A DNA stretch of 64,000 nucleotides, taken from positions 1,178,001 to 1,242,000 of the forward strand of contig CABIZV010000001.1 in assembly GCA_902363335.1 (NCBI GenBank). Reading direction: 5' to 3'. Position 1 is the first letter of the stretch; every line of letters begins with the position of its first letter. The notes below the pieces were generated by a model. It was not told where the DNA came from and searched no databases. It saw only the letters and a list, made by a program, of their open reading frames with translations. The translations under genes and the position numbers were made by a program. Shown piece by piece: positions 1 to 9,100 of this stretch. This stretch comes from Enterobacteriaceae bacterium (GTDB lineage Bacteria; Pseudomonadota; Gammaproteobacteria; Enterobacterales; Enterobacteriaceae).

Positions 1-240
1 CATGGCGAGGAAAAAGCCAGCAATCAACACATTACATTGCCGCTGCACGCTGCTTTTACGAGCACGAATGAAATGAATGACCACAATCAGCAACAGTATC
101 GACTCTTGTACCACCTCGGTGAGTGAGGTTTCAGACAAGCCGTTGTTCATGATGTTGACGTCAACATGCAGGCAAAGCACTGCCGCAGCGACAGCTATAA
201 TCAAAAATATGATGCGCAAAAGAAGCTTAATTAAGATCAT
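1..240 (-). CDS. Small inner-membrane protein, partial (runs off left edge)
   Basis: An uninterrupted minus-strand frame starts at ATG 240-238 and stays open for 80 codons to the window edge. The visible part begins MILIKLLLRIIFLIIAVAAA, a strongly hydrophobic segment that would be a membrane anchor. A short polar stretch (about residues 28-48) and a second hydrophobic segment (VVQESILLLIVVIHF) follow, then a basic ARKSSVQRQ loop and the start of a third hydrophobic stretch. This pattern suits a multi-spanning inner-membrane protein. A GTG nine bases upstream is an alternative start; no strong ribosome site is seen. I do not recognise the family. It is transcribed in the same direction as the type I secretion genes to its right but separated from them by about 240 bp. 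Confidence 0.6.
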   Translation of the reverse strand, partial: MILIKLLLRIIFLIIAVAAAVLCLHVDVNIMNNGLSETSLTEVVQESILLLIVVIHFIRARKSSVQRQCNVLIAGFFLAM

Positions 241-299
241 AAATATCACTAGTTTTTATAAAAAATGTATTTTACATCACTGAAATTTATTGAACTTAT

Positions 300-477
300 C
301 CTTATGTGCCGCATCGACATTAATCGTCGCGGTTTTGTACAGGCGGCAGAGCTATTTTAGAAGGGGAAAAGTGACGACGAAATATTCAGTATGACAATGC
401 CAGGAAGGATAAAAAACGGCGATTACAGTAGGTTAAGTTTACGCAAGGGGGCGCTGCGATAGCGCCCCCGTACCTCA
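300..477. other. Intergenic region, no gene seen
   Basis: No coding frame with support is visible between the partial membrane gene and the TolC-like gene. The only structure is the GC-rich hairpin listed separately. Confidence 0.5.
447..469 (-). terminator. Hairpin after the TolC-like gene
   Basis: GGGGGCGCT and AGCGCCCCC flank a short loop just past the stop codon of the outer-membrane protein gene. The stem is strong but no clear U-run follows on the minus strand, so it could be a weak or factor-assisted terminator or an RNA 3' stabiliser. Confidence 0.45.
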
Positions 478-1830
478 TTATTTCAGATCGGGTAATTCTG
501 GCTGCGTTTTTTGCGACACCTCTACTGGCTGTGCCGCAGAAGGTGCCTGAATGTTAAGCTGCTTTAACAAATCGCCAATTCGTGCGTTGATGCGATAAGT
601 GGTGAACATCTCCGTAAACTGCATCTCAACATAGCGGCGCTGAGCGTTGAACACTTCATTTTCACTGTCCAGCATATCCAGAAGGCTACGCTCGCCAATG
701 CTGAACTGTTCCTGGTAGGCGGTGCGCACCACGGCGCTGCGGTCAGCGTAGTCTTTAGCGATAGGGACCTGCTGACGGGCGTTCTGCCAGGCGTTCCATG
801 ACAGGCGCAGTTCTTCATCGAGTTGACGCAGGGCATTGCGTTTAACATCCTGCGCCTCCTGCATTTTATAGGCATAGGATGACAGCTGGGCCTTGTCGCT
901 GCCGCCGTTGAACAGGTTGTAGTTCATTCTCACCATGGCCTGCCATTCCTGATCGTGTCCACGCGTACCGTCGACGTTGTTATCCATTCGGCGTCCCAAA
1001 TCAATATCAACGCTCGGATAGAAACGTGATTTGGCGGCTTCATACTGCTGGCGAGTGGCCTCGACATCGGCATCCGCCTGTTTGAGCAGCGGACTGTTTT
1101 CCAGCATCTGCTTGCGGGCATCAGCCACAGACGCGGGAATGTGTGTGGTCAGCGGCATCGACAGACCTTCCGCCTCTTTCCCTACCACGCTGAAGTAGTT
1201 CGCCTGAGCATCCTGGAGATTGGTTTGTTCGGTCAGCAGATTGTTTCTCGCCTGCGCCAGACGAGCCTGCGCCTGCTCATAGTCCGCCTTGCGCCCTACA
1301 CCCTGTTCAGTACGCAGGCGAATCTGGTCGAACACCCGCTCGTGGCTTCGCAGGTTATCTTCCGCCAGTTTCACCATGCGCTGACGCATCAGGACATCCA
1401 GATAGCTCTGAATCGCATTCAGCGCAGTGACTTCGCTGGTATTGAGCACCGAGTAGGCGCGAGAGTTAACCGTCGCCTTTTGGCGGGAAACCTCACTGGT
1501 GGTGGCAAAACCGTTAAAGACATTTTGACGTAAATTGATCGAGGACTCGCTGCGATGCAGGTTGCGACGGTGATCGTCAGCGCCTCGGGTGCTGGCGTTA
1601 TCGGTCTGCTCCCAGCCCGTACCGGCAGATAAATCTAAGGTTGGTAAATACCCCCCTTTTGCCGCACGAAGATCCTCATCGGCGGAATAACGACTGTTGA
1701 CCGATGCACTCACCTGCGGGTGCCATAGCAAACTGTCTTTCACCGCTTGTTCAAGTGATGCTGCATTTGCCGCATGCGAGAACAGCAATGGTAATGAAAT
1801 GCCGGTCAGCGCCAGAATATGTTTGCTCAT
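478..1830 (-). CDS. TolC-like outer-membrane protein of type I secretion system (LapE/BapB type)
   Basis: A 450-residue outer-membrane efflux protein that would form the exit duct of a type I secretion system. It starts with a signal peptide (MSKHILALTGISLPLLFSHAANA) and shows the two repeated OEP units of the TolC family, rich in heptad-like Ala/Gln/Asn coiled coil (for example residues about 150-215 and 350-420). The length is near that of TolC and LapE. It is the last of three minus-strand genes after the ABC exporter and the adaptor, 122 bp downstream of the adaptor stop. Its neighbours make the adjacent giant adhesin the expected cargo. The general TolC of the cell is encoded elsewhere in enterobacteria, so this copy is probably dedicated. 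Confidence 0.88.
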   Translation of the reverse strand: MSKHILALTGISLPLLFSHAANAASLEQAVKDSLLWHPQVSASVNSRYSADEDLRAAKGGYLPTLDLSAGTGWEQTDNASTRGADDHRRNLHRSESSINLRQNVFNGFATTSEVSRQKATVNSRAYSVLNTSEVTALNAIQSYLDVLMRQRMVKLAEDNLRSHERVFDQIRLRTEQGVGRKADYEQAQARLAQARNNLLTEQTNLQDAQANYFSVVGKEAEGLSMPLTTHIPASVADARKQMLENSPLLKQADADVEATRQQYEAAKSRFYPSVDIDLGRRMDNNVDGTRGHDQEWQAMVRMNYNLFNGGSDKAQLSSYAYKMQEAQDVKRNALRQLDEELRLSWNAWQNARQQVPIAKDYADRSAVVRTAYQEQFSIGERSLLDMLDSENEVFNAQRRYVEMQFTEMFTTYRINARIGDLLKQLNIQAPSAAQPVEVSQKTQPELPDLK

Positions 1831-1952
1831 AATTTCGTCCTTTTATTAATTTCCCTGATTGCCTGGGGTTTGCCTGGTGTTCTCAAGAGAGAAGAACGCT
1901 AAACCCTGTTTGTTTGTCTTATAAGAAAACCGCGTCATTAACCTCACGACTT

Positions 1953-3314
1953 TTAGCGTTCACGAAGCGCTTCCGCTTTAGCCCGTAAAATCGGTTTTAA
2001 CAGATAGCTGAGTACCGTCTTTTGCCCGGTCATAATATCCACGGACACCGTCATCCCAGGGATAATCAGCAGCGGCTTATCTTCACTGCCGAGATAATTA
2101 CGATCCGTTCTTAAGCGGATTTGGTAAAAACTGCGGCCTTCTTTGTCGGTGATGGTATCGGCACTAATATGTTCCAGTGAGCCTTTTAAACCGCCGTAAA
2201 TGGTGTAGTCATAGGCGGTAAATTTAATCATCGCTTTTTGGCCTGGGTGTAAAAAGGCAATATCCTGAGGGCGTATTTTTGCCTCAACCAGCAGGCTGTC
2301 ATCGAGCGGCACAATCTCCACCAGTTCGCTGCCCGGCTGGATAACGCCGCCAATGGTGGTGACCAGCATTTGCTGAATAATGCCGCGTACCGGCGAGGTC
2401 ACCAGCGTCCGGTTGACCCGGTCTTCGATAGCCTTTCCGCTGGCTTCGGTTTTGGCGAGGTTAGTGCGCGCTTCGTTAAGTTGCCCGAGCATTTCACCGC
2501 GATAGCGGCCCCGCGCTTCGGCAATTTTATTTTCTATTTCCTTAATCGCAGAGCGCGCGCGGGGAATGGAGTGGGTAACTGAATCCAGTTGTCCCCGCGT
2601 TTCCACTTCCGAACGCCGCAGGCGGAGAATTTCAACTTTTGAAATCGCCCCAGCGCTAACCAGCGGTTCAGACATGCGGACTTCTTGCTGAAGCAGCCCC
2701 AGGCTATGGCTGAACTGTGTTTTTTTGGCTTCAAAATCCAGCAGTTCTTGTTTTTTTTGCGAGAGCTGCTCTTCCAGCCCCGCAATTTCGCTATTAAAGC
2801 GTGCACGTTGGGTATTGAATAATTCTTGCTCACCACGGGCGATATTTGGCGCCTCGCGGGTGATCTCCTCGCTAATGACCAGCGGTTTATCATCAAGCTG
2901 CGCTTCCAGACGTAAGATTTGCGCCATCAATGCATAGCGGTCAGCTTCACTTTCACCGACGTTGGATTTGAAGCGGGTATCATCGAGCCTTAATAGCGGT
3001 TGCCCGGCCTCAACAACCTGCCCTTCATGCACGAAAACTTCCGAGACAATCCCCCCTTCCATGTTCTGCACTTTTTGCAGGCGTGAGGAAGGAATGGCTT
3101 TCCCTTCACCGCGAGCCACTTCATCAATCGGTGCGTTCGCTGCCCAGACGATCAGCGCGATGAAAAAGGCCAGACATGACCACAGCGTGATACGGGATGA
3201 TCGGGATGCATCGCCCATAATCAAACCGTTGATACCGTTAACAGTCAGATCTTTTTCACCGCTTCCCGTTCCTAATCCACGCAGCCAGTTTTTTAATCCT
3301 TTATTGTGTCGCAT
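1953..3314 (-). CDS. HlyD-family membrane fusion protein (LapC/BapD type)
   Basis: A 453-residue periplasmic adaptor that links an inner-membrane ABC exporter to a TolC-like duct. A cytoplasmic N-terminus of about 40 residues precedes one membrane span (TLWSCLAFFIALIVWAANAP). A lipoyl-like half-motif (EGGIVSEVFVHEGQVVEAGQPLL), a long coiled-coil hairpin (about residues 130-280) and a second lipoyl/beta-barrel half (SPVRGIIQQMLV, IVPLDDSLLVEAKI) follow, as in HlyD and LapC. The start overlaps the end of the upstream ABC exporter by 14 bp, which implies translational coupling. Confidence 0.9.
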   Translation of the reverse strand: MRHNKGLKNWLRGLGTGSGEKDLTVNGINGLIMGDASRSSRITLWSCLAFFIALIVWAANAPIDEVARGEGKAIPSSRLQKVQNMEGGIVSEVFVHEGQVVEAGQPLLRLDDTRFKSNVGESEADRYALMAQILRLEAQLDDKPLVISEEITREAPNIARGEQELFNTQRARFNSEIAGLEEQLSQKKQELLDFEAKKTQFSHSLGLLQQEVRMSEPLVSAGAISKVEILRLRRSEVETRGQLDSVTHSIPRARSAIKEIENKIAEARGRYRGEMLGQLNEARTNLAKTEASGKAIEDRVNRTLVTSPVRGIIQQMLVTTIGGVIQPGSELVEIVPLDDSLLVEAKIRPQDIAFLHPGQKAMIKFTAYDYTIYGGLKGSLEHISADTITDKEGRSFYQIRLRTDRNYLGSEDKPLLIIPGMTVSVDIMTGQKTVLSYLLKPILRAKAEALRER

Positions 3315-5490
3315 GGATTTGCCCCTTTTTCAGCGCAGCCAGAACATTGTCCCGTGGGCCATCGGCAATAATGCGTCCCCGGTCGATAATAATGAGCCGG
3401 TCAACCAGCGCCAGCATTGAGGCGCGATGGGTGACTAACAGCAACGTGCGACCCACTGTGGATTCCGTGAGCGCCCGTCGCACGGCGTCTTCCGTGGTGT
3501 TATCCATCGAACTGGTCGGTTCATCCAGCAGCAATATCGGCGGGTCAAGCAGTAGCGCACGCGCCAGCATGACCGCCTGACGCTGCCCGCCGGAGAGGTT
3601 TAGCCCACGCTCGCCTACCTGCATGTTGTAACCATCAGGATGCTTACGCGCGAACTCATGAACGCCCGCCAGTTGTGAGGCTTTGAGCATCGCGTCGTTA
3701 TCCACATAGCTGGCGCCGCTGAGCAAGTTATCACGCAGCGTGCCGCTGAACAGGTGAATATCCTGAGGCCCGTAACCGATGTTGTGCCGCACGTCGTTGA
3801 CGTCAATTTGGTTGGAATCCATGCCGTCGAGCAGAATTTCGCCGCTGTTGGGCTGGTAAAAGCCGATGATGAGCTTGGCCAGTGAGCTTTTTCCCGAGCC
3901 GCTGCGCCCGATAATGCCAACCCGCTCACCCGGTTTTATGGTAAACGACACGTTGCTAAGCGACGGTCGTTTCTGATCCGGGTAGGTGAAGGTGACGTTC
4001 TGGAAGATGATTGCGCCCTGCAATTTCTCACGCGCCACCAGTGGGCGATCGTCCTGGCGTTCCTGCGGTAAATCCATCATCTCTTCGGTGGTGTTCATCG
4101 TCATGCGGGCCTGCTGGTAGCGAGTTACCAGCCCGCTCAGTTGCCCCATCGGCACCAATGCGCGACCGTTTAGCATGTAACAGGCAATCAGGCCACCCAT
4201 ACTGAGGTTGCCATCAATGATCAAATACACGCCCGCCACGATCATCGCGACGCCGGAGAATTGCTGTAACCAGGCGGTGAAGTTCATCGCCAGCGTGGAA
4301 AGCGTTTTAACGCGCAGCTCTTTTTGACTGAGCGTGACGAGCGTGCTTTCCCACATGTGCTGCCGTTCGCTTTGCGCGTTATTCACTTTAATGGCGTCAA
4401 GGCCACTGAGCGTTTCAATCAGCACCGCCTGCCGTTCCGACGCTAGTTTCATGGTGTCGTTAATGGTCTGGTTCAACGGTTTCTGGATAGCCCAGCTCAC
4501 CAGCAGCGCTAAGGGAAAAGCGACCAGCGGGATAAAGACCAACGGGCCACCGATGATGCCAATCACCAGCAGCATCAGCAGCGTAAACGGCATGTCGATG
4601 AGCGTGGCCATGGTAAGTGATGAGAGAAAATCACGCAGTGATTGGATCTCATGGATGTTCTGCGCAAAGCTGCCCATCCGCGCCGGACGCGCTTTCATTG
4701 CCATTCCGGTGATCCGCTCAAACAGCGATGCCGAGACGATCATGTCGGTTTTCTTACCAGCAATATCCAGACAGCGTGTGCGCAACGTCTTGAGTAACAG
4801 GTCGAATAAGAATGCGACCGTGATACCAATCGCCAGCACCCATAAGGTGGATGTGGCCTGATTGGGCACGACCCGGTCATAAACGTTCATCACGAATAAT
4901 GGCGTGCACAGCGCAATGATGTTAATCAGGAAGCTGGCAACAACCGCATCGATATAAAGAAAACGAGAGAGTTTCAGCGTATCGCGAAACCATGTCCGGG
5001 TACGTGGCAGCAGCGTTGCTTTGGTTCGCTCGCTCTGATGAATGGGCTGGATGAACAGCGTGATGCCGGTATATTCTTCAGCCAGTCGCGCGGGATCCAA
5101 CTCAATTTGCCCGCCGTGGGTATCCCCGGACAACAGCTGGGCCTGCCCGCCCGGCGTCCATCCGCACAGTACCGCTGTACGGTTACTTTTCAGGATCAGG
5201 ATGGCAGGGAGCGACAAGGCCGTTATTTTACTCAGCTCTCGTTTTAACATCCGCACGCGTAGCCCGGCGCGCGCGGCGGCGCGTGGGAAAACGGGAAGCG
5301 TTAAGCGATTATTTTTCAGGGGTAAACCTGCGGTGAGCGAAACGCGGCTTGACGCTTTTCCATATAACGTGCAGACGGCCATCAGGCTATCAAGAAGCGG
5401 ATCGTCACACAGCTCACGCTGATCTAATTGAACATCTTCATAGCGTTCAGTGACATCCTTTTCACCAGGAGTCGGTGATTGTAGTGTCAT
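3301..5490 (-). CDS. Type I secretion ABC exporter with degenerate C39 domain (LapB/BapC type)
   Basis: A 729-residue fused permease-ATPase driving type I secretion. The N-terminal 150 residues form a C39 peptidase-like domain without the catalytic cysteine (DDPLLDSLMAV in its place), typical of exporters of RTX adhesins that recognise but do not cut the substrate. A six-span membrane domain lies at about residues 175-460. The ATPase has Walker A GRSGSGKS, signature LSGGQRQ and Walker B ILLLDEPTSSMD. It is the first gene of a leftward operon and is divergent from the adhesin gene across a 618-bp AT-rich region. The adhesin carries a C-terminal type I secretion signal and is the likely substrate. 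Confidence 0.93.
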   Translation of the reverse strand: MTLQSPTPGEKDVTERYEDVQLDQRELCDDPLLDSLMAVCTLYGKASSRVSLTAGLPLKNNRLTLPVFPRAAARAGLRVRMLKRELSKITALSLPAILILKSNRTAVLCGWTPGGQAQLLSGDTHGGQIELDPARLAEEYTGITLFIQPIHQSERTKATLLPRTRTWFRDTLKLSRFLYIDAVVASFLINIIALCTPLFVMNVYDRVVPNQATSTLWVLAIGITVAFLFDLLLKTLRTRCLDIAGKKTDMIVSASLFERITGMAMKARPARMGSFAQNIHEIQSLRDFLSSLTMATLIDMPFTLLMLLVIGIIGGPLVFIPLVAFPLALLVSWAIQKPLNQTINDTMKLASERQAVLIETLSGLDAIKVNNAQSERQHMWESTLVTLSQKELRVKTLSTLAMNFTAWLQQFSGVAMIVAGVYLIIDGNLSMGGLIACYMLNGRALVPMGQLSGLVTRYQQARMTMNTTEEMMDLPQERQDDRPLVAREKLQGAIIFQNVTFTYPDQKRPSLSNVSFTIKPGERVGIIGRSGSGKSSLAKLIIGFYQPNSGEILLDGMDSNQIDVNDVRHNIGYGPQDIHLFSGTLRDNLLSGASYVDNDAMLKASQLAGVHEFARKHPDGYNMQVGERGLNLSGGQRQAVMLARALLLDPPILLLDEPTSSMDNTTEDAVRRALTESTVGRTLLLVTHRASMLALVDRLIIIDRGRIIADGPRDNVLAALKKGQIHATQ

Positions 5491-6108
5491 AGTTATATCC
5501 TTAATAACAAACCCGACTAAAACCGTTAGTACTTTCTTATTCCTGAAATTACGGGCATTGACTTAGCAGACATTACAATACTTGATTACTCTACCAAATT
5601 ACCAGATATTCGAGCAGGAATCATTGAGAATATTCTTCAGTAATTCTTTATAATTAGCGCTAATGGCAATAACGTAGAATGCTTAAGCAAAACAAATGCA
5701 ATCTATGTTAAAACATAAATATAAAACAATTAACAACGCGCGCCAGCCATTTGTTAAATTAAATAACAATATAAATTAACCAATAAAAACAAACAGATAA
5801 AAGACTGTGCGCACAGATGAGCAGATGGAAAACAATAATAAAACCATTGTTATATTAATCTTAACAGTTAATTACAACTAATAACAAAACTAAAAACCCC
5901 AATAAAAATAACAACAAGGTAAATAAAGCCAAAAATAACACATGAATATTATTACTAATGCGACATTGAATATATATATTTAGGGGATAAAAAACTAGAC
6001 TCATTCTTAAGACCATCAACCGATACGTAATTTTTATTATAAATATGATTACCGGGTGGATTATCTCCACTGTCGACTACGTAATTTGCACTCTAAGGAG
6101 AGACCGCT
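5491..6108. promoter_or_regulatory. Divergent AT-rich control region between exporter operon and adhesin
   Basis: These 618 bp separate the start codons of two divergent units, so promoters for both must lie here. The DNA is strikingly AT-rich compared with both neighbours, as is usual for H-NS-silenced surface-structure genes. The adhesin has a good ribosome site (AAGGAGAG, about 6101). I see no single convincing promoter pair or operator. Confidence 0.6.
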
Positions 6109-9100
6109 ATGTCAACAATTATAGGAACGATAAAGGCAGTTATGGGACAAGTGTGGATCGTCGCAACTGACGGTTCTCGTCGTCTGGCAACAGAAGGCGA
6201 ACAGGTCATGCGCGGGGAAATAATCGTCACCGACCAGGGGGCTGCGACCGTGACGCTGCCCAATGGCAAGAATATGGATCTCGGTCGTGGAAGTGAATGG
6301 GGTGATGAGGCGGTAGCGGTCTCAGTATCCGGGGGTAGCAATGAGCAGGCCATCGCCGCTGCACAGCAGGCTATCGCCGAAGGTGCTGACCCGACGCAAA
6401 TTCTGGAAGCGACGGCCGCAGGTAACACCACCATTATTGATTCGTCGTCCGAACCAACAGGACCTCACAGCGGTCACAGCCACGTTATTCTCGATTTGAC
6501 CGGCGAAATACTTGATCCTACGGCAGGCTACCCGACCGAAGGGCTCGACGCCGCAAGATCTATGCCTGTAGAAGAAGTTACGCTACTACAGCCCGAGCAA
6601 GGCAACGACACCAACGTCGATACCGACACCGATACCCCTATCACCCCACCGCCCTCTCATCCATTACCGGAAGCCAGTATCATTATCGATGTGATTGCGG
6701 GTGATAACGTCATCAATATAAATGAGGCCGCCCAGCAAAAAACCGTGATTACCGGGTCAACCGGGCGGGATGTTCAGCCAGGCGATATCGTCACCGTGAC
6801 GGTCAATGGAAACTCGTACCAGACGCAGGTTACGGCTGACGGGCGTTGGTCCGTTGAGGTGAACACCAGCGATTTGGTGGCGTCGGGCGAAGTGCATGCT
6901 AGCGTGACGACGTACGACCAGTACGGTAATGAGGCGAGCGCGAGCGCAGAAAGCGCGGTCTCAGTAAACATTACCGCGCCTGACGTGTCGCTGCATATCG
7001 ACGTTATTAGCGGTGACGGCTTTATTAATGCCGCCGAGGCGGAGAAGCCAACCACCACCGTCAGCGGCACCGTTGGCGGCGATGCGAAAGCCGGGGATGT
7101 GGTGCATCTGGAAGTGAACGGGAAGGATTACCCTGCCACCGTGGTGGTGGGGGAAAACGGTGCGCTGGTCTGGCAGACCGAGGTGGCAACCCGCGATCTG
7201 CTCGCCGACCCGCAGGTGAACGGTACCATCACCATCCGCGATGAGGCGGGCAACGAAGCGACCGCCGTTGATGATGAGTCCGTGGTGGTTGATACCACGC
7301 CTCCTGAGGTCTCGCTGCACATTGATGTGATCAGCGGTGATGGCTATATCAACGCCGCCGAGTCAAAAGCACCGACCACCACCGTCAAAGGCACCGTCGG
7401 CGGTGATGCCAAAGCCGGCGATGTGGTGCATCTGGAAGTGAACGGGAAGGATTACCCTGCCACCGTGGTGGTGGGGGAAAACGGTGTGCTGGTCTGGCAG
7501 ACCGAAGTCGTCACCGACGATCTGCTTGCCGATCCGCAGGTAAACGGTACCATCACCATCCGCGATGAGGCGGGCAACGAAGCGACCGCTGTTGATGATG
7601 AGTCCGTGGTGTTTGATACCACGCCTCCTGAGGTCTCACTGCAAATTGATGTTATCAGCGGTGATGGCTATATCAACGCTGCGGAATCAAAAGAGCCGAC
7701 CACCACCATCAGTGGTACCGTCGGCGGCGACGCCAAAGTCGGGGACGTGGTCCATCTGGAAATCAACAATAACGCCTACACCGCGGAGGTAGTGGCCGAC
7801 GAACACGGCAATCTGGTCTGGCAGACCGAGGTCGCCACCCGCGATCTGCTCGCCGACCCGGAAGTCAACGCCACCATCACCATTACCGACGAAGCCGGAA
7901 ATCAGGCTACCGACACGGCGCAGGAGACGGTGATCATCGATACCGAGATTACGGTCTCGCTGCATATCGACACCATCAGCGAAGACGGTTATATCAACGC
8001 CGCCGAGGCGGAGAAACCGACCACCACCGTCAGCGGTACCGTTGGCGGCGATGCCAAAGCCGGGGACGTCGTCCATCTGGAAATCAATGACATCACCTAC
8101 ACCGCGAAAGTGGTGGCGGACGCAGACGGCAATCTGGTCTGGCAGACCGAAGTCATCACCGACGATCTGCTTGCCGATCCGCAGGTGAACGGTACCATCA
8201 CCATCCGCGATGAGGCGGGCAACGAAGCCACCGCTTACGATGAGGAATCCGTGGTGGTTGATACCACGCCTCCTGAGGTCTCGCTGCATATTGATGTGAT
8301 CAGCGGTGATGGCTATATCAACGCCGCCGAGTCAAAAGCACCGACCACCACCATTAAAGGCACCGTCGGCGGTGACGCCAAAGCCGGGGACGTCGTCCAT
8401 CTGGAAATCAACGACATCACCTACACCGCGAAAGTGGTGGCGGACGCAGACGGTAATCTGGTCTGGCAGACCGAGGTCGTCACCGACGATCTGCTTGCCG
8501 ATCCGCAGGTGAACGGCACCATCACCATCCGCGATGAGGCAGGCAACGAAGCCACCGCTTACGATGAGGAATCCGTGGTGGTTGATACCACGCCTCCTGA
8601 GGTCTCACTGCACATTGATGTGATCAGCGGTGATGGCTATATTAACGCCGCCGAATCAAAAGCACCGACTACCACCATTAAAGGCACCGTCGGCGGTGAC
8701 GCCAAAGCCGGGGACGTGGTCCATCTGGAAATCAACAACAACGCCTACACCGCAGAAGTGGTGGCGGACGCAGACGGCAATCTGGTCTGGCAGACCGAAG
8801 TCGTCACCGACGATCTGCTTGCCGATCCGCAGTTGAACGGCACCATCACCATCCGCGATGAGGCGGGCAACGAAGCCACCGCTTACGATGAGGAATCCGT
8901 GGTGGTTGATACCACGCCTCCTGAGGTCTCACTGCATATTGATGTGATCAGCGGTGATGGCTATATCAACGCCGCCGAGTCAAAAGCACCGACCACCACC
9001 GTCAAAGGCACCGTCGGCGGCGATGCGAAAGTCGGGGACGTCGTCCATCTGGAAATCAACAACAACGCCTACACCGCAAAAGTGGTGGCGGACGCAGACG

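Noticed and set aside
1141..1533. 130-codon plus-strand frame within the TolC-like gene, and similar long antisense frames within the HlyD, gldA, ccmF and GMC genes
   Set aside because: These are antisense shadows of well-supported GC-rich coding genes with no domain or ribosome-site support.
5861..6070. 69-codon minus-strand hydrophobic frame in the adhesin upstream region
   Set aside because: It arises from extremely AT-rich DNA (runs of Leu/Phe/Ile/Val) and has no ribosome site; treated as regulatory DNA.
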